Shown: piece after piece, positions 51,838 through 62,925 of the stretch
How positions within the stretch are numbered: the stretch's first letter is position 1
Layout of the letters: the number at the start of each line of letters is the position of its first letter
Source of the DNA: Pectobacterium cacticida
GTDB lineage: Bacteria > Pseudomonadota > Gammaproteobacteria > Enterobacterales > Enterobacteriaceae
Assembly (NCBI RefSeq): GCF_036885195.1
Contig: NZ_CP133656.1
Span: 1,798,001 to 1,862,000 of the forward strand
DNA length: 64,000 nucleotides
Direction: 5' to 3'
The notes under the pieces: generated by a model
The model's input: the letters and a program-made list of their open reading frames with translations, nothing else
Database searches by the model: none
What the model was told of the DNA's origin: nothing
Made by a program: the position numbers and the translations under genes

Positions 51838-52626
51838 TTATTTCAATTCCAGTTCGTTCATGGCGGCGATGCTAAAACCGCCATCGACGTGTAGGACTTC
51901 GCCGGAGATACCGGCCGCCAAATCGGAACACAGGAATGCCGCGGAGTTGCCCACATCTTCAATGGTGACCACACGACGGATTGGCGTTACCGCTTCGCAA
52001 TGAGAGAGCATTTTCTTGAAGTCTTTGATGCCAGAAGCCGCCAGAGTACGAATCGGACCCGCAGAAATAGCATTCACGCGCACGCCCTGCGCGCCCATCG
52101 CGTTCGCCATATAACGCACGTTGGCTTCCAGAGACGCTTTTGCCAAACCCATCACATTGTAGTTCGGGATCGCACGTTCAGCGCCCAGATAGGTCAACGT
52201 CACCAGCGCTGAATTTGGATTCAGCATTTTGCGGCAGGCTTTTGCCATCGCGACGAAACTGTAAGAGCTGATATCATGGGCGATACTAAAACCCTCGCGG
52301 GTCACGGCATCGACGTAGTCGCCATCGAGTTGGTCGCCCGGCGCATATGCGATCGAGTGGACAAAACCATCGAAGGTCGGCCATACGCCAGCCAGTTCGG
52401 TAAACAGTGCTGCAATGCTGGCATCTTCAGCGACGTCACAGGGCAAAACGATGCTGGAACCCAGTTCACTGGCAAAGCCTTCAACGCGTGATTTTAATTT
52501 GTCGTTTTGATAAGTGAAGGCCAATTCGGCACCTTCACGCTGCATTGCTTGTGCAATACCGTAGGCAATAGAACGGTTGCTGGCAACGCCTGTTACCAGA
52601 ATGCGCTTACCGGTAAGAAAACCCAT
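51838..52626 (-). CDS. fabI: enoyl-ACP reductase FabI
   Basis: The 262 residues start at [20 protein letters not shown] (ATG 52626), equal to the E. coli length; the frame extends 78 codons upstream without homology. NADH-binding and catalytic residues are Tyr156 and Lys163 in [10 protein letters not shown]. It catalyses the last step of fatty-acid elongation and is the triclosan target. It follows the sap operon on the same strand. Confidence 0.97.
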   Translation of the reverse strand: MGFLTGKRILVTGVASNRSIAYGIAQAMQREGAELAFTYQNDKLKSRVEGFASELGSSIVLPCDVAEDASIAALFTELAGVWPTFDGFVHSIAYAPGDQLDGDYVDAVTREGFSIAHDISSYSFVAMAKACRKMLNPNSALVTLTYLGAERAIPNYNVMGLAKASLEANVRYMANAMGAQGVRVNAISAGPIRTLAASGIKDFKKMLSHCEAVTPIRRVVTIEDVGNSAAFLCSDLAAGISGEVLHVDGGFSIAAMNELELK

Positions 52627-52795
52627 AGCAGTAATCCTTGTGATCATTGTTGCTGCGAACGCCACTCTATCGCTGATAAGCGGCAAGTGGCGAGCGAGGT
52701 GAATAAACCGCGCAATTCTACCATGTCGGGGGCGGTAGCGGTACTCTGTCCACCTTCCGGTATCAAAGGTGGCATGCTGTCGCAGAGCACGGTGA

Positions 52796-53611
52796 TTAAG
52801 GTTGTACCCCGTCGCGTCGCCAGGCATCGGCGCTGAGCGCTTCACCGAAGTGGCTGGCAATTAACCGCTTTGTCAGGTCGTGTAGCGGAGAGGCCAGAAC
52901 ATCGGCGGTGCTGCCGCGTTCAACGACTTCGCCATCCTGCATGACCAAAATCTGATCGCTGATGTGCTTCATCATCCCCAGATGCTGTGTCACATAAATA
53001 TAAGAGATGCCGTGCTTTTCCTGTAGCTCCAGCATGAGATTGATGATCTGCGATCGCATAGTCATATCCAGCGAGGCCAGCGCTTCATCAGCCACGATCA
53101 CTTTGGGCTGTAAAATCAGCGCCCGCGCTAGGCCGACACGCTGTTTTTGCCCCGGAGCAAGCGCATGTGGATAGTAATAAGCATGATCGGCGCGTAGCCC
53201 AACCTGATGCAGAACCTGATTAATCGCCTTCTCCCGTTCTTCAGCGCTCAGATCAGTGTTTAACCGCAACGGGACATCGAGCAATTGGCCAATACGCTGA
53301 CGCGGATTAAGCGCATTGCTGGCGTCCTGAAAGATCATGCGGATACGTTGGCTGCGATAGCGGTAATCGCCGTAGTGCAACGGATGATCGTCAATGACCA
53401 GTTCGCCGGATGTCGGCGCGATCATGCCCGCCAGCATTTTCGCCAGCGTCGATTTCCCTGAACCGTTTTCACCGATAATGGCAAGCGTTTGCCGCTCTCG
53501 TAGCGTAAAACTCACGGATTTTACCGCTTCAACATGCTGGCGGCGAAACAGCCCGGTTCGGTAGCGGAACGTTTTGGTCAGGTTCCGGGCCTCAAGTAGC
53601 ATCTCAACCAT
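52796..53611 (-). CDS. sapF: Sap transporter ATPase SapF
   Basis: The 271 residues start at [20 protein letters not shown] (ATG 53611), whose A overlaps the last base of the sapD stop. Walker A is GENGSGKST, the signature is [14 protein letters not shown], and Walker B is VIVADEA. It is one of two ATPases of the Sap importer, linked to resistance to antimicrobial peptides. Confidence 0.95.
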   Translation of the reverse strand: MVEMLLEARNLTKTFRYRTGLFRRQHVEAVKSVSFTLRERQTLAIIGENGSGKSTLAKMLAGMIAPTSGELVIDDHPLHYGDYRYRSQRIRMIFQDASNALNPRQRIGQLLDVPLRLNTDLSAEEREKAINQVLHQVGLRADHAYYYPHALAPGQKQRVGLARALILQPKVIVADEALASLDMTMRSQIINLMLELQEKHGISYIYVTQHLGMMKHISDQILVMQDGEVVERGSTADVLASPLHDLTKRLIASHFGEALSADAWRRDGVQP

Positions 53612-54603
53612 TACGCTTCCTCCATGTTGAGCGGAAAATGGCAGGCATATAAATGGTTCTTGGCCGAGCGCAATGGCGGGGTTTGCATGCACTGTTTTTG
53701 CGAATACGGGCAGCGGGGGCCGAGACGGCAGCCGATGGGCAGATGCTCTAACGAGGGGATCGCGCCATTCAACGTATTTAACCGCCCTTTGTGCGGCAGA
53801 GCACGACCAAAATCGGGCATGGAGCGAATCAGCGCCTGAGTATAGGGGTGATGCGGCATGGCGATCAGATCTTCACTGGTCGCGCTTTCTACCGTTTGTC
53901 CACAGTAGAGCACATTAATTCGGTCTGCCCATTTGCTCATCGTTTGCAGGTCATGACTAATGAGCAGAATCGTGGTGTTGTTATTTTGGTTCAGGCGCGA
54001 TAGCAGGCGGAAAATCTGTGCCTGAGTGGTGGATTCCATCGCGTTAGTGGGCTCATCGGCAATCAGAAGACGCGGTTGGTTGGCCAGAGCGATAGCGATC
54101 ATGACCTTCTGGCACTCACCGTCACTGAGTTCATAGGGATAACTGCGCATAATATCGCGATGATCCTTAATCCCGACGCGATGCAGTAGTTCGATAGCGC
54201 GTCGTTTACGCCAGTTAACCCGTTGCCACCAGCGTCCTTTATAGGTCCAGCCTGGTATGGCTTGAATGAGCTGCCGGCCAATACTTTCGGAAGGGTCGAG
54301 ACAGGATTGCGGTTCCTGGAAGATCATTGAGACGTTATGACCGACAACTTTGCGTCGTTCGCGCGGCGACAGTTGCAGTAAATCAACATCGTTGAAGCGA
54401 AAGCGATCGGCGGTCACGCGCCAGTTCTCTTTGGTGATGCCACAGATGGCTTTGGCAATCAGACTTTTACCTGAGCCGGATTCGCCTACCAGCCCGCGAA
54501 TTTCGCCTTCACTTAGCGTCATACTTACGCGATCGACGGCTTTTACGGCACCGTCAGCGGTGAGAAATTCGATTGTCAGATTTCGGATATCAAGTAATGG
54601 CAT
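53611..54603 (-). CDS. sapD: Sap transporter ATPase SapD
   Basis: The 330 residues begin [20 protein letters not shown]. Walker A is GESGSGKS, the signature region is [15 protein letters not shown] and Walker B is [10 protein letters not shown]-terminal oligopeptide-transporter Cys motif ([14 protein letters not shown]) is present. SapD also affects Trk potassium uptake in E. coli. It follows sapC by 16 bp. Confidence 0.95.
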   Translation of the reverse strand: MPLLDIRNLTIEFLTADGAVKAVDRVSMTLSEGEIRGLVGESGSGKSLIAKAICGITKENWRVTADRFRFNDVDLLQLSPRERRKVVGHNVSMIFQEPQSCLDPSESIGRQLIQAIPGWTYKGRWWQRVNWRKRRAIELLHRVGIKDHRDIMRSYPYELSDGECQKVMIAIALANQPRLLIADEPTNAMESTTQAQIFRLLSRLNQNNNTTILLISHDLQTMSKWADRINVLYCGQTVESATSEDLIAMPHHPYTQALIRSMPDFGRALPHKGRLNTLNGAIPSLEHLPIGCRLGPRCPYSQKQCMQTPPLRSAKNHLYACHFPLNMEEA

Positions 54604-54619
54604 AGGACGTCGTCGCCTC

Positions 54620-55510
54620 TTATTCCGTTTCCGCGACTAACGCGCGACGAAGACCGTCGCCGAGCAGATTAACGATTAACACGCTCAGTGCGATCGCCGC
54701 GCCGGGCAACATCACGGTCCACGGGGCAGCATAGACCAATTCCAGAGAGTTGCCGAGCAGGGCGCCCCATTCGGTTGTCGGCAATTGAGCGCCCAGATTG
54801 AGAAACCCTAACGCGGCGATATCCAAAATAGCGATAGATAGCGCACGGGTAAATTCTGAGACCAGCAGCGCGGCAATGTTCGGCAGCACGATGTTCCAGA
54901 CAAGATAGAACGTCGACGCGCCATCGAGACGGGCTGCGATAACATACTCTTCGTCCATTTCATCGTGTACAGCGCTGTATACGGTGCGCACCATACGGGG
55001 TAGCAGCGCCAGCCAGACGGCGAGCATCGCGTGTTCAAGCTTGGGGCCGATAAAAGCGATCAGCACGATGGCCAGCAGTAGCGACGGAATAGACAGTAAC
55101 GTGTCCAGAATGTGGTTAAGCATGGCAGAACGCAGGCCGTGTGTGACCCCGGCAAAGACGCCTAACACAATGCCACATAATGCCGCGGCGTAAGTGACAA
55201 TGAGCGCTGCGCCTACGGTCGGCGCGGCACCGTTCAACAGGCGACTGAGTAAGTCGCGCCCTAAATCATCAGTGCCGAGAAAGAACGACACTTCGCCATA
55301 GCGAGACCAGGATGGCGGTAACAACTGATAGCCCAGAAATTGTTGATCGACTTCATAAGGCGCAAGGAATTTACCGAATAGACACAGGCCAATCAAAATA
55401 AGAAAACCGTAAAGCCCAATCATTGCTAGCTTATCTTGATAAAATATCCGCCAGGTATCGCTCAGTCGGCTTGGTACCCGTTTTTCGCTATATACGTTAT
55501 CGAAGGGCAT
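54620..55510 (-). CDS. sapC: Sap transporter permease SapC
   Basis: This 296-residue OppC-like permease has an N-terminal helix ([20 protein letters not shown] region) and the BPD loop ([20 protein letters not shown]). Its start overlaps the end of sapB by 14 bp. It forms the inner-membrane channel with SapB. Confidence 0.95.
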   Translation of the reverse strand: MPFDNVYSEKRVPSRLSDTWRIFYQDKLAMIGLYGFLILIGLCLFGKFLAPYEVDQQFLGYQLLPPSWSRYGEVSFFLGTDDLGRDLLSRLLNGAAPTVGAALIVTYAAALCGIVLGVFAGVTHGLRSAMLNHILDTLLSIPSLLLAIVLIAFIGPKLEHAMLAVWLALLPRMVRTVYSAVHDEMDEEYVIAARLDGASTFYLVWNIVLPNIAALLVSEFTRALSIAILDIAALGFLNLGAQLPTTEWGALLGNSLELVYAAPWTVMLPGAAIALSVLIVNLLGDGLRRALVAETE

Positions 55511-56462
55511 ACCATTCCTTATGTTTTAATGGGTTTGCCATCGCTCCCCAAATATCAGATAGAACATTGACGGTGATAACCATGGCGCCGACCACCATGA
55601 CGCCAGCAGAAATTGAGGCATAATCCTGTTGACGAATTGCATTAACCAACCAGCGGCCGATGCCAGGCCAGTTAAATACGACCTCGGTCATCATCGTCAG
55701 CGTCAACATGGTAGAAAATTGTAAACCGAGTTTAGGGATAATCGGCGGTAAAGCGTTATGAATTAAATGTCGGCGGATGATCGTGAAGCGCGATAGCCCG
55801 CGCGTTGCCGCCGCTTTAATATAATTTTTGCCGATAATTTCCGTTGTGCTAATGCGCATCAGACGAATGACTTCCGTCGTCGGCCCGACGGCCAATACGG
55901 TCACTGGCAGAATGAGGTGGCGGATAGCGCTCACAATCATGTCGCTGCGGTGGGGGGAATCGGATAGCCAAGCGTCAATCAGCGCAAATCCGGTCACCGT
56001 TTTCACCTGATAGAGCAAATCGAAACGGCCTGATACCGGCAGCCAGCCGAGATACAACGAGAAAAATAGCGTCAATAGCAATGCCAACCAGAAGACCGGC
56101 AAGGAAAAACCGATGAGCGCAAGCGTGCTGATCACAATGTCTGCGCCGCGGTTCTGCATCACGCCTGCGATAATGCCTAAAGGAATACCGATCAACAACG
56201 AGAGCGTAAACGCTAACAGGCAAAGTTCAATAGTGGCAGGTAACACCTCTTTCAACAACGCATTGATAGCCTGCCCGTTAATGCTGGAACGGCCAAAATC
56301 TCCCTGTAACAGGCTTGAGAGATAAAAGGAGTAGGCATCAAATAACCCGGCGCCGCTAAGTGGCGCGTGAGGCGTATAGTAACTTAAGCTAAAGCCAATA
56401 AAAGTAAGAAGTGACAACGTCACCAGCAGTAGTGCCATACGTCGTAATGTAAAGATAATCAC
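55497..56462 (-). CDS. sapB: Sap transporter permease SapB
   Basis: This 321-residue OppB-like permease has six membrane segments. The N-terminus [20 protein letters not shown] and the loop [20 protein letters not shown] are typical. It overlaps sapA by 4 bp (ATGA). In E. coli SapBCDF has also been tied to putrescine export. Confidence 0.95.
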   Translation of the reverse strand: MIIFTLRRMALLLVTLSLLTFIGFSLSYYTPHAPLSGAGLFDAYSFYLSSLLQGDFGRSSINGQAINALLKEVLPATIELCLLAFTLSLLIGIPLGIIAGVMQNRGADIVISTLALIGFSLPVFWLALLLTLFFSLYLGWLPVSGRFDLLYQVKTVTGFALIDAWLSDSPHRSDMIVSAIRHLILPVTVLAVGPTTEVIRLMRISTTEIIGKNYIKAAATRGLSRFTIIRRHLIHNALPPIIPKLGLQFSTMLTLTMMTEVVFNWPGIGRWLVNAIRQQDYASISAGVMVVGAMVITVNVLSDIWGAMANPLKHKEWYALR

Positions 56463-58147
56463 GGCTGTGCTCCCTCCACGATTTCCGGTGCAGCGGATGT
56501 CGGTGACGCCGGTTGATCCTCGCGGAATACGCCCGCGAATGAGGCGTTGCCGAAGGGGCTTAGCACCAGCCCTTTCATATCATAGCGATAGGCGAGTAGC
56601 CGTAATGATGAGGCGAGCGGTAATACGGGGAGCTGTTCCGCCAGAATACGCTGCGCCTGCCGATAATAATCAATTCGCTTAGCGAGGTGCTGTGATGAAA
56701 GCGCATTTTGTAATACTGCGTCAAAAGCGGGATCGCACCAATGAGCATAGTTGCTCTGGGAACGAATGGCTGCGCAACTGAGCAAGGGACGAAAGAAACT
56801 ATCCGGATCGTTACTGTCCGTTGCCCACCCGGCCAAGGTTAAATCATGGCTGAGTTCCATTAATCGCGCCTCCTGAAAACGCCCTTCCACTGGAACGATG
56901 GTCACCGTGACGCCAATCTGAGCGAGATCGGCTTGGATCAGTTCCGCCGTTTTCAGTGGGCTAGGATTATAAGACTGTGATGCGCTGGGCACCCACAGGC
57001 GAAGATGTAAATTAGTCAGTCCTAACTCCGCTAAGCGTTTGCGCGCCTTCTGCGGATTATATTCTGTAATCTGGGATTCGCTATCGTAGGCCCAGGACGC
57101 GCGCGGTAAAATAGAGGCGGCGGTTTCTGCCGTACCGTAGTAGATCGACTGCATCAGCCTATCGTTGTTGATCGCCAGCGCGATGGCCTCACGTACTCGG
57201 CGGTCGTTTAATGGCGGTTTACGCACATTGAAGGCCAGATAGGCGACGTTCATACCGGGACGCAAGGAAAGCCGCAACCGCGGATCGTTACGCAGGGTCG
57301 TTAACTGACTGGCGGCCGGGTAGGCGAGGACATCACATTCCCCCGTCAATAATTTGGACAAGCGGCCCGTACCGCCGGCGCCGAGATCGACCACCACTTG
57401 CCGCATGCGAGGTACGCCGCGCCAATAGGCAGCGTTGCGCGTTAGCCGAATATATTGCCCGCTACGGTATTCGTTCACCATGTAAGGCCCGGTGCCCACG
57501 GGTTCCCGATCTAACAGTTCTTTCTTTCCCTCCTTTGCCAGGCGCTGTGCGTATTCTGCGGACAGAATGGGGGCATAATGCGTAGCCAGATGCCACAAGA
57601 AAGACGCGTCCGGACGATGCAGGCGGATTTCAATACTGTATTCGCCTAACTTACGAATACTTTGCACCGCAGAGGCGAATTGCAGACTATCAAAATAGGG
57701 ATAGTCACCGCCGTTGACATCATGATACGGGTGTTTTTCATCCAGCATGCGCTGGAAACTAAAGATGACGTCATCAGCATTCATATTGCGGGTCGGCGCG
57801 AACCAAGCCGTGTGTTGAAAGGGGACATCGCGGCGCAACGAGAAACGATATGTCGCGCCATTGTCCAACACCTCCCAACGTTGTGCCAGTTCCGGCATCA
57901 ATCGATAGGTATAAGGATCGACGTCTAATAGGCGATCGTAAAGTTGTGCCGCCAGCGTATCGATGGTGACACCGCTACGCGCCATCTGGGGATTAAAGGT
58001 GTTCAGGACATCATTAACACAATAGACAAACCCGGTCTGGCGAATATTTTCCGGTGCAGTTGACGGCGCTGGCGCTGGCGCGGAACTGGCCAGCGCTGGC
58101 AACGCCAGCCAAAGAAATATCAGTGCGAAACAGGTTTTTCCGAACAT
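56459..58147 (-). CDS. sapA: Sap periplasmic peptide-binding protein SapA
   Basis: The 562 residues start at [20 protein letters not shown] (ATG 58147), a clear signal peptide; a longer frame to 58225 is not homologous. It is a DppA/OppA-type binding protein ([40 protein letters not shown]). It binds antimicrobial peptides in relatives and is the first gene of sapABCDF. In soft-rot bacteria the sap operon contributes to survival against plant antimicrobial peptides. Confidence 0.95.
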   Translation of the reverse strand: MFGKTCFALIFLWLALPALASSAPAPAPSTAPENIRQTGFVYCVNDVLNTFNPQMARSGVTIDTLAAQLYDRLLDVDPYTYRLMPELAQRWEVLDNGATYRFSLRRDVPFQHTAWFAPTRNMNADDVIFSFQRMLDEKHPYHDVNGGDYPYFDSLQFASAVQSIRKLGEYSIEIRLHRPDASFLWHLATHYAPILSAEYAQRLAKEGKKELLDREPVGTGPYMVNEYRSGQYIRLTRNAAYWRGVPRMRQVVVDLGAGGTGRLSKLLTGECDVLAYPAASQLTTLRNDPRLRLSLRPGMNVAYLAFNVRKPPLNDRRVREAIALAINNDRLMQSIYYGTAETAASILPRASWAYDSESQITEYNPQKARKRLAELGLTNLHLRLWVPSASQSYNPSPLKTAELIQADLAQIGVTVTIVPVEGRFQEARLMELSHDLTLAGWATDSNDPDSFFRPLLSCAAIRSQSNYAHWCDPAFDAVLQNALSSQHLAKRIDYYRQAQRILAEQLPVLPLASSLRLLAYRYDMKGLVLSPFGNASFAGVFREDQPASPTSAAPEIVEGAQP

Positions 58148-58305
58148 ACGGGATTTTTCAGTCAATACAGTTATGGATAGAGTGTATCGCACTCTTGGTA
58201 TCCTCCCCACTCTTGTTGTGTGCATCTGGCGACTTTACAACCGTTAAAGGCGCGTTGCTATCGGCGCGCGTCATGCGGACAAGAACCCTATATTTTGCAT
58301 GGAAA

Positions 58306-58320
58306 TGAGAAAAATTCTCA
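58306..58320. promoter_or_regulatory. Fur box 1 upstream of ryhB
   Basis: TGAGAAAAATTCTCA is a 7-1-7 Fur-type inverted repeat with a single mismatch. It lies about 60 bp before the predicted RyhB start. Confidence 0.7.
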
Positions 58321-58338
58321 ACAAAGTGCTTTACAGAT

Positions 58339-58357
58339 GATACTGATAACTATTATC
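58339..58357. promoter_or_regulatory. Fur box 2 overlapping the ryhB promoter
   Basis: GATACTGATAACTATTATC matches the 19-bp Fur consensus GATAATGATAATCATTATC at 16 positions. It covers the likely -10 (TATTAT, 58351-58356), so iron-loaded Fur would block ryhB. Confidence 0.85.
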
Positions 58358-58366
58358 ATCATTTTC

Positions 58367-58467
58367 GCACTTCTACAGTGGCTTATCGCAGGTACTGAAG
58401 GAGAGCACGACATTGCTCACATTGCTTCCAGTATTATTTTAGCCAGCCTACGAGCTGGCTTTTTTTT
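58367..58467 (+). ncRNA. ryhB: RyhB small RNA
   Basis: The core CATTGCTCACATTGCTTCC (from about 58411) is identical to the pairing core of E. coli RyhB. It is followed by CAGTATTATTTAGCCAGC-like sequence and the terminator hairpin AGCCAGC/GCTGGCT (58441-58460) with seven or more T. The 5' end is set from the -10 and is approximate. RyhB represses iron-using genes through Hfq when iron is scarce. Fur boxes upstream fit this. It lies between sapA and the cellulase, divergent from sapA. Confidence 0.92.
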
Positions 58468-58620
58468 ATCCCCAAAAAACAACGCTTCCCAATGCTTACT
58501 CTGCTTGCTATTTTTGGTAAAATAATTAATAAAATCAAATGGTTTTATGTTTTTTAATTATTTGCAGATGGATGAATCTCCCTTATTATGCTTATACCCG
58601 AGATCATGGAGGGGGGCATA

Positions 58621-60159
58621 ATGGAGATAAAATCTATGTGGATAAGAAGGAATTCCATCGTCAGGAAATTGACGTTAGGTGTAGCAACAACGGTACTGGG
58701 GATATCGCTCAGTTTCTCCGCATTATGCGCGACGCCGGTGGAAACGCACGGGCAGTTATCCATCGAAAATGGACGACTGGTGGATAAGCAAGGGAAAAGG
58801 GTACAGCTACGCGGAATCAGTTCGCATGGTTTGCAATGGTTTGGCGACTTTGTAAACAAAGATGCGATGAAATGGCTGCGTGATGACTGGGGGATTAACG
58901 TTTTCCGTGTCGCCATGTATACGGCAGATAATGGTTACATTTCCAATCCTTCTCTTGCCAATAAGGTAAAAGAGGCTGTTGCTGCGGCGCAAAGTCTCGG
59001 CGTCTACATTATTATCGATTGGCACATCTTATCGGATAATGACCCCAATATTTATAAAGCGCAGGCTAAAACCTTTTTTGCCGAAATGGCTGGGTTGTAT
59101 GGCAATTCGCCAAATGTGATTTATGAAATTGCCAATGAACCCAACGGCGGCGTGACGTGGAATGGGCAGATTCGGCCCTATGCGTTAGAGGTGACGCAGA
59201 CGATCCGCAGCAAAGATCCTGATAACCTTATTATCGTGGGTACCGGCACCTGGAGTCAGGATATCCATGACGCCGCGGATAATCCGTTACCCGACCCGAA
59301 CACCCTGTATGCACTGCATTTTTATGCCGGGACGCATGGGCAGTTCTTGCGCGATCGCATTGATTATGCGCAAAGTCGCGGTGCCGCAATATTCGTCAGT
59401 GAATGGGGGACAAGTGATGCTTCCGGTAACGGCGGGCCGTTTCTCCCGGAATCGCAGGCCTGGATTGATTTCCTCAATAACCGCGGCGTTAGTTGGGTAA
59501 ACTGGTCGTTGACGGATAAGCCTGAGGCGTCTGCGGCGCTGGCGCCGGGAGCGAGCAAATCGGGGGGATGGCAGGAACACAATCTGTCCGCATCCGGGAA
59601 GTTCGTTAGGGCGCAGATACGGGCGGGCGCAGGTCTTGGCAATGGCGACGGTGGAACACCTACAACACCAACGGAACCCTCACAACCCGGCAGCGGCACA
59701 CCGGGTAACGTCGTGTTGCAATACCGTAATGTGGACAATAACCCGTTCGATGATGCGATTCGCATGGCGTTCAACATCAAAAACACCGGAAACGCGCCGA
59801 TCAAACTGAGCGATCTGCAAGTGCGTTATTACTTCCATGATGATGGTAAACCGGGCGCTAATCTCTTTATTGATTGGGCGAATGTCGGCCCTAACAATAT
59901 TGTGACCAGCACGGGAACCCCTGTGGCTAGCACCAATAACGCCAATCGCTATGTTCTGGTCACTTTTGCCAATGGCGCTGGTGTCCTACAGCCTGGCGCG
60001 GAAACCGGGGAAGTGCAGGTGCGTATGCACGCTGGTGATTGGAGCAACGTTAATGAAACGAATGATTATTCATACGGTGCCAATGTCACAAGCTATACCA
60101 ACTGGGATAAAATAACCGTGCATGATAAAGGCACGTTGATATGGGGCGTTGAACCCTAA
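58621..60159 (+). CDS. celV: secreted endoglucanase, GH5 plus CBM3 (CelV type)
   Basis: The 512 residues start at ATG 58621 behind GGAGGGGG; ATG 58636 with its own GGAG is an alternative. A signal peptide ends near [12 protein letters not shown]. The GH5 domain spans about 40-325, with acid/base Glu173 (IANEPNG) and nucleophile Glu261 (VSEWGTS). A Pro/Thr/Gly linker and a CBM3 domain (about 360-512, [20 protein letters not shown]) follow. This architecture is typical of the Pectobacterium cellulase exported by the Out type II system. It cuts beta-1,4-glucan in plant walls. An imperfect palindrome at 58528-58549 (AATAAAA, TTTTATG) only loosely resembles a KdgR site. Confidence 0.93.
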   Translation: MEIKSMWIRRNSIVRKLTLGVATTVLGISLSFSALCATPVETHGQLSIENGRLVDKQGKRVQLRGISSHGLQWFGDFVNKDAMKWLRDDWGINVFRVAMYTADNGYISNPSLANKVKEAVAAAQSLGVYIIIDWHILSDNDPNIYKAQAKTFFAEMAGLYGNSPNVIYEIANEPNGGVTWNGQIRPYALEVTQTIRSKDPDNLIIVGTGTWSQDIHDAADNPLPDPNTLYALHFYAGTHGQFLRDRIDYAQSRGAAIFVSEWGTSDASGNGGPFLPESQAWIDFLNNRGVSWVNWSLTDKPEASAALAPGASKSGGWQEHNLSASGKFVRAQIRAGAGLGNGDGGTPTTPTEPSQPGSGTPGNVVLQYRNVDNNPFDDAIRMAFNIKNTGNAPIKLSDLQVRYYFHDDGKPGANLFIDWANVGPNNIVTSTGTPVASTNNANRYVLVTFANGAGVLQPGAETGEVQVRMHAGDWSNVNETNDYSYGANVTSYTNWDKITVHDKGTLIWGVEP

Positions 60160-60191
60160 TCTACGTTATTCGCTTATTCATCCTTTAAAGC

Positions 60192-60217
60192 AGCGGGCGC
60201 GTGTTCGCCCGCTTTTT
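60192..60217. terminator. terminator between celV and pspF
   Basis: A perfect 8-bp stem AGCGGGCG/CGCCCGCT followed by TTTT lies between the convergent cellulase and pspF genes. Confidence 0.8.
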
Positions 60218-60229
60218 CACTCTTATCTT

Positions 60230-61219
60230 TTACGCATTTACCGCAATGTCGTGTTTTTTTAGCAATCCACGCAGCTGGTGATAGGTTAATCCCAGCAGTT
60301 CTGCGGCCCTGCGCTGGTTATATTTCGCCTGTTTTAACGCCCGATCGATTAAGCTTTTCTCTTGTTCTCGCAACCACGTTTTCATGTCCAACGGCAAATT
60401 TGGCTGGCCGCTTGTCTGCGGCGGCATTTGCATAGCGGTGGAGGTGGAACGGCGGAAAGGATCGAGAATGATAGCATCAAGGGGCAGTTCGCTGTTGCCA
60501 TGACGATATACCGAGCGTTCAACGACGTTTTTTAACTCGCGAATATTACCAGGCCAAGGGTAATGCAATAGTGTATCGCAGGCCGCGGGCGTAAAGCCGG
60601 GAAACAGCGGCAGATGTAATTCTCGGCACATTTGTATCGCAAAGTGATTAGCCAGCAACATAATATCCTGTTGACGTTCGCGCAACGGTGGAAGCAGCAC
60701 GACATCGAAAGCCAGGCGATCGAGGAGGTCTGCGCGGAATTTCCCGTTGGCAGCCAGCGCGGGCAGATCGTCATTGGTGGCGCACACCAGACGCACATCA
60801 ACCTGCAATTGATCTCTGCCGCCGACGCGCTCTAACACGCCATATTCAATCACCCGCAGAAGTTTTTCCTGCACCAGCATCGGCGCGGTAGCCAATTCAT
60901 CTAAGAATAGCGTACCGCCATCGGCGCGCTCAAAACGCCCCAGATGGCGTTTTTGTGCCCCGGTAAAGGCGCCAGCTTCATGACCAAAGAGCTCAGAATC
61001 GAGTAAATTTTCATTGAGCGCGGCGCAGTTAAGGGACACGAACGGCCCTTGCCAACGCGGTGAAAGATAGTGTAGTCGGCTGGCGATGAGCTCTTTGCCA
61101 GTGCCGCGTTCGCCGATCACCAATACGGGCTTATTCAGTTGGGCCAGTTGCGACACTTGTTCAAGGACTTCTAAAAAGCGATTGTCCTCGCCCAGTAGGT
61201 TTTCATTTTCCTGATGCAT
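60230..61219 (-). CDS. pspF: psp operon activator PspF
   Basis: The 329 residues start at MHQENENLLGEDN (ATG 61219). It is a sigma-54 AAA+ activator without a regulatory N-terminal domain: Walker A GERGTGKE (about 39-46), GAFTGA loop (about 84-89), Walker B GGTLFLDE. A Fis-type helix-turn-helix ends the protein (NQRRAAELLGLTYHQLRGLL). PspA inhibits it directly. It diverges from pspA. Confidence 0.96.
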   Translation of the reverse strand: MHQENENLLGEDNRFLEVLEQVSQLAQLNKPVLVIGERGTGKELIASRLHYLSPRWQGPFVSLNCAALNENLLDSELFGHEAGAFTGAQKRHLGRFERADGGTLFLDELATAPMLVQEKLLRVIEYGVLERVGGRDQLQVDVRLVCATNDDLPALAANGKFRADLLDRLAFDVVLLPPLRERQQDIMLLANHFAIQMCRELHLPLFPGFTPAACDTLLHYPWPGNIRELKNVVERSVYRHGNSELPLDAIILDPFRRSTSTAMQMPPQTSGQPNLPLDMKTWLREQEKSLIDRALKQAKYNQRRAAELLGLTYHQLRGLLKKHDIAVNA

Positions 61220-61337
61220 GATGATCACTCTGTGATTTTTACTAATATTTCGTCTATTTGACTAATCTAGCGGAAGCAAGAAAATAGTCAAAATTATCTA
61301 ATCATTAATTATCAATCACTTATGTTTATTTAAACAT

Positions 61338-61352
61338 TGGCACGTTTATTGA
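61338..61352 (+). promoter_or_regulatory. sigma-54 promoter of pspA
   Basis: TGGCAC (61338-61343), five bases, then TTGA (61349-61352) gives -24/-12 elements as in the E. coli psp promoter. It lies 92 bp before pspA. PspF sites should lie in the 110 bp upstream but were not resolved by eye. Confidence 0.85.
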
Positions 61353-61443
61353 TATATCACTCATGAGATTGTGGCCGGCGTAGCCAGACACAGTGACTAA
61401 TCCGGCGTAATCAGACGCTGAAAATCATGAAGAGGATGTAATT

Positions 61444-62109
61444 ATGGGTATTTTTTCTCGTTTTGCCGACATCGTGAACGCTAATATCAATTCTTTACTG
61501 GATAAAGCGGAAGATCCGCAGAAATTGGTACGGTTGATGATCCAGGAAATGGAGGACACGTTAGTTGAAGTCCGTTCAACCTCGGCGCGGGCGCTGGCAG
61601 AAAAGAAACAGATAGCCCGCCGTATTGAACAAGCGTTTGGTCAGCAGGAACAGTGGCAGGAAAAAGCGGAACTGGCACTGCGTAAAGATAAAGACGATCT
61701 GGCCCGCGCGGCGCTAATTGAGAAACAAAAACTGACCGATTTAATTGCGTTATTGCAGCATGAGGCTGACAGCGTAGATGAAACACTGGATCGCATGAAG
61801 CGTGAAATCGGCGAGCTGGAAAATAAATTGAGTGAAACGCGGGCGCGTCAGCAGGCACTGACATTGCGTCATCAGGCGGCAGCGTCGTCGCGGGATGTAC
61901 GGCGCCAGTTGGATAGTGGAAAACTCGACGAGGCTATGGCACGTTTCGATCAGTTCGAGCGTCGCATCGATACGATGGAAGCTGAAGCGGAAAGCCACGG
62001 GCTGGGGAAACAAAAATCATTGGATCAGCAGTTTGCCGAATTGAAAGCGGACGATGAAATCAGCGCGCAATTGGCGGCGCTTAAAGCTAAAGTTAAGCCA
62101 GCAGAGTAA
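61444..62109 (+). CDS. pspA: phage shock protein A
   Basis: The 221 residues form a long coiled-coil protein of the ESCRT-III-like PspA/Vipp1 family ([37 protein letters not shown]). It holds PspF inactive and, under membrane stress, binds the inner membrane and preserves the proton motive force. It leads pspABC. Confidence 0.97.
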   Translation: MGIFSRFADIVNANINSLLDKAEDPQKLVRLMIQEMEDTLVEVRSTSARALAEKKQIARRIEQAFGQQEQWQEKAELALRKDKDDLARAALIEKQKLTDLIALLQHEADSVDETLDRMKREIGELENKLSETRARQQALTLRHQAAASSRDVRRQLDSGKLDEAMARFDQFERRIDTMEAEAESHGLGKQKSLDQQFAELKADDEISAQLAALKAKVKPAE

Positions 62110-62198
62110 CCAACGCGTACGTAAAAACATTATTGGATGCGCTGCCGAGAGCAAACGGCAGCCACCATAAGGCGTATGAATAAAACTAAGGAGACATA

Positions 62199-62423
62199 AT
62201 GAGTGCGTTGTTTCTTGCCATTCCGCTGACCATTTTTATGTTATTTGTGGCGCCGATATGGCTTTGGCTACATTACAGTCAGCGTAAAGACAGTGCTCAA
62301 CTGGGACAAAACGATATGCAGCGCCTAGCTCGATTAACAGAAGAGTCTAACCAGATGCGGGAACGTATCAGCGCGCTGGAAGACATTCTGGATGCGGAAC
62401 ACCCGGACTGGAGAAAATCGTGA
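62199..62423 (+). CDS. pspB: phage shock protein B
   Basis: This 74-residue inner-membrane protein has one helix (LFLAIPLTIFMLFVAPIWLW) and a leucine-zipper-like tail (LARLTEESNQMRERISALED). With PspC it senses stress and recruits PspA. Its stop overlaps the pspC start. Confidence 0.95.
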   Translation: MSALFLAIPLTIFMLFVAPIWLWLHYSQRKDSAQLGQNDMQRLARLTEESNQMRERISALEDILDAEHPDWRKS

Positions 62424-62788
62424 TGAAAAATACATGGTCAGGTAAAACCTTATACCGCCTTCCTGAAGAAGGCATGTTGAAAGGGGTGTGCGCTGGGTTA
62501 GCGCGTTATTTCGACGTACCGGTGAAACTTGTGCGGATCATCGTGGTGCTGTCAATGTTTTTTGGCCTGTTTTTCTTTACTATTGCCGCTTACCTTGTCC
62601 TGACGTTCGTGCTCGATCCGGCACCGGCGGGAATGCGATTCAACGACGAGAATGCCGTCCAGACGCCAAGTCAACTATTGAATGAAGTGGATGCGGCATT
62701 ACAGGCTAGCGAACAGCGCTTGCGCAATATTGAACGCTATGTCACCTCGGATACCTTCGGCGTTCAGAACCGCTTTCGCCACCTATAA
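62423..62788 (+). CDS. pspC: phage shock protein C
   Basis: The 121 residues start at ATG 62423, overlapping the last base of pspB; GTG 62420 is an alternative. The PspC domain is clear (GVCAGLARYFDVPVKLVRII), with a membrane helix VVLSMFFGLFFFTIAAYLVL and a C-terminal ERYVTSDTFG segment. It is a membrane sensor of the Psp response. Confidence 0.95.
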   Translation: MKNTWSGKTLYRLPEEGMLKGVCAGLARYFDVPVKLVRIIVVLSMFFGLFFFTIAAYLVLTFVLDPAPAGMRFNDENAVQTPSQLLNEVDAALQASEQRLRNIERYVTSDTFGVQNRFRHL

Positions 62789-62925
62789 CCGATTATCAGC
62801 TATAACTTATCCATGCAGTTTCGCATCGTCGGCGTTATCCCCGTGGGTAGCGTCGTGTATATTTCTCCACCATCTATGCCGTAGGCTGAATACGTTTCGT
62901 AACCAACGGAGTGACAAGCCCTTTA

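Noticed and set aside
52627..52860. 78-codon N-terminal extension of FabI
   Set aside because: No similarity to FabI, which aligns from ATG 52626; the extension covers the promoter region.
58528..58549. KdgR operator before the cellulase gene
   Set aside because: The palindrome arms AATAAAA/TTTTATG are spaced two bases too wide and lack the conserved central bases, so it is not called as a site.
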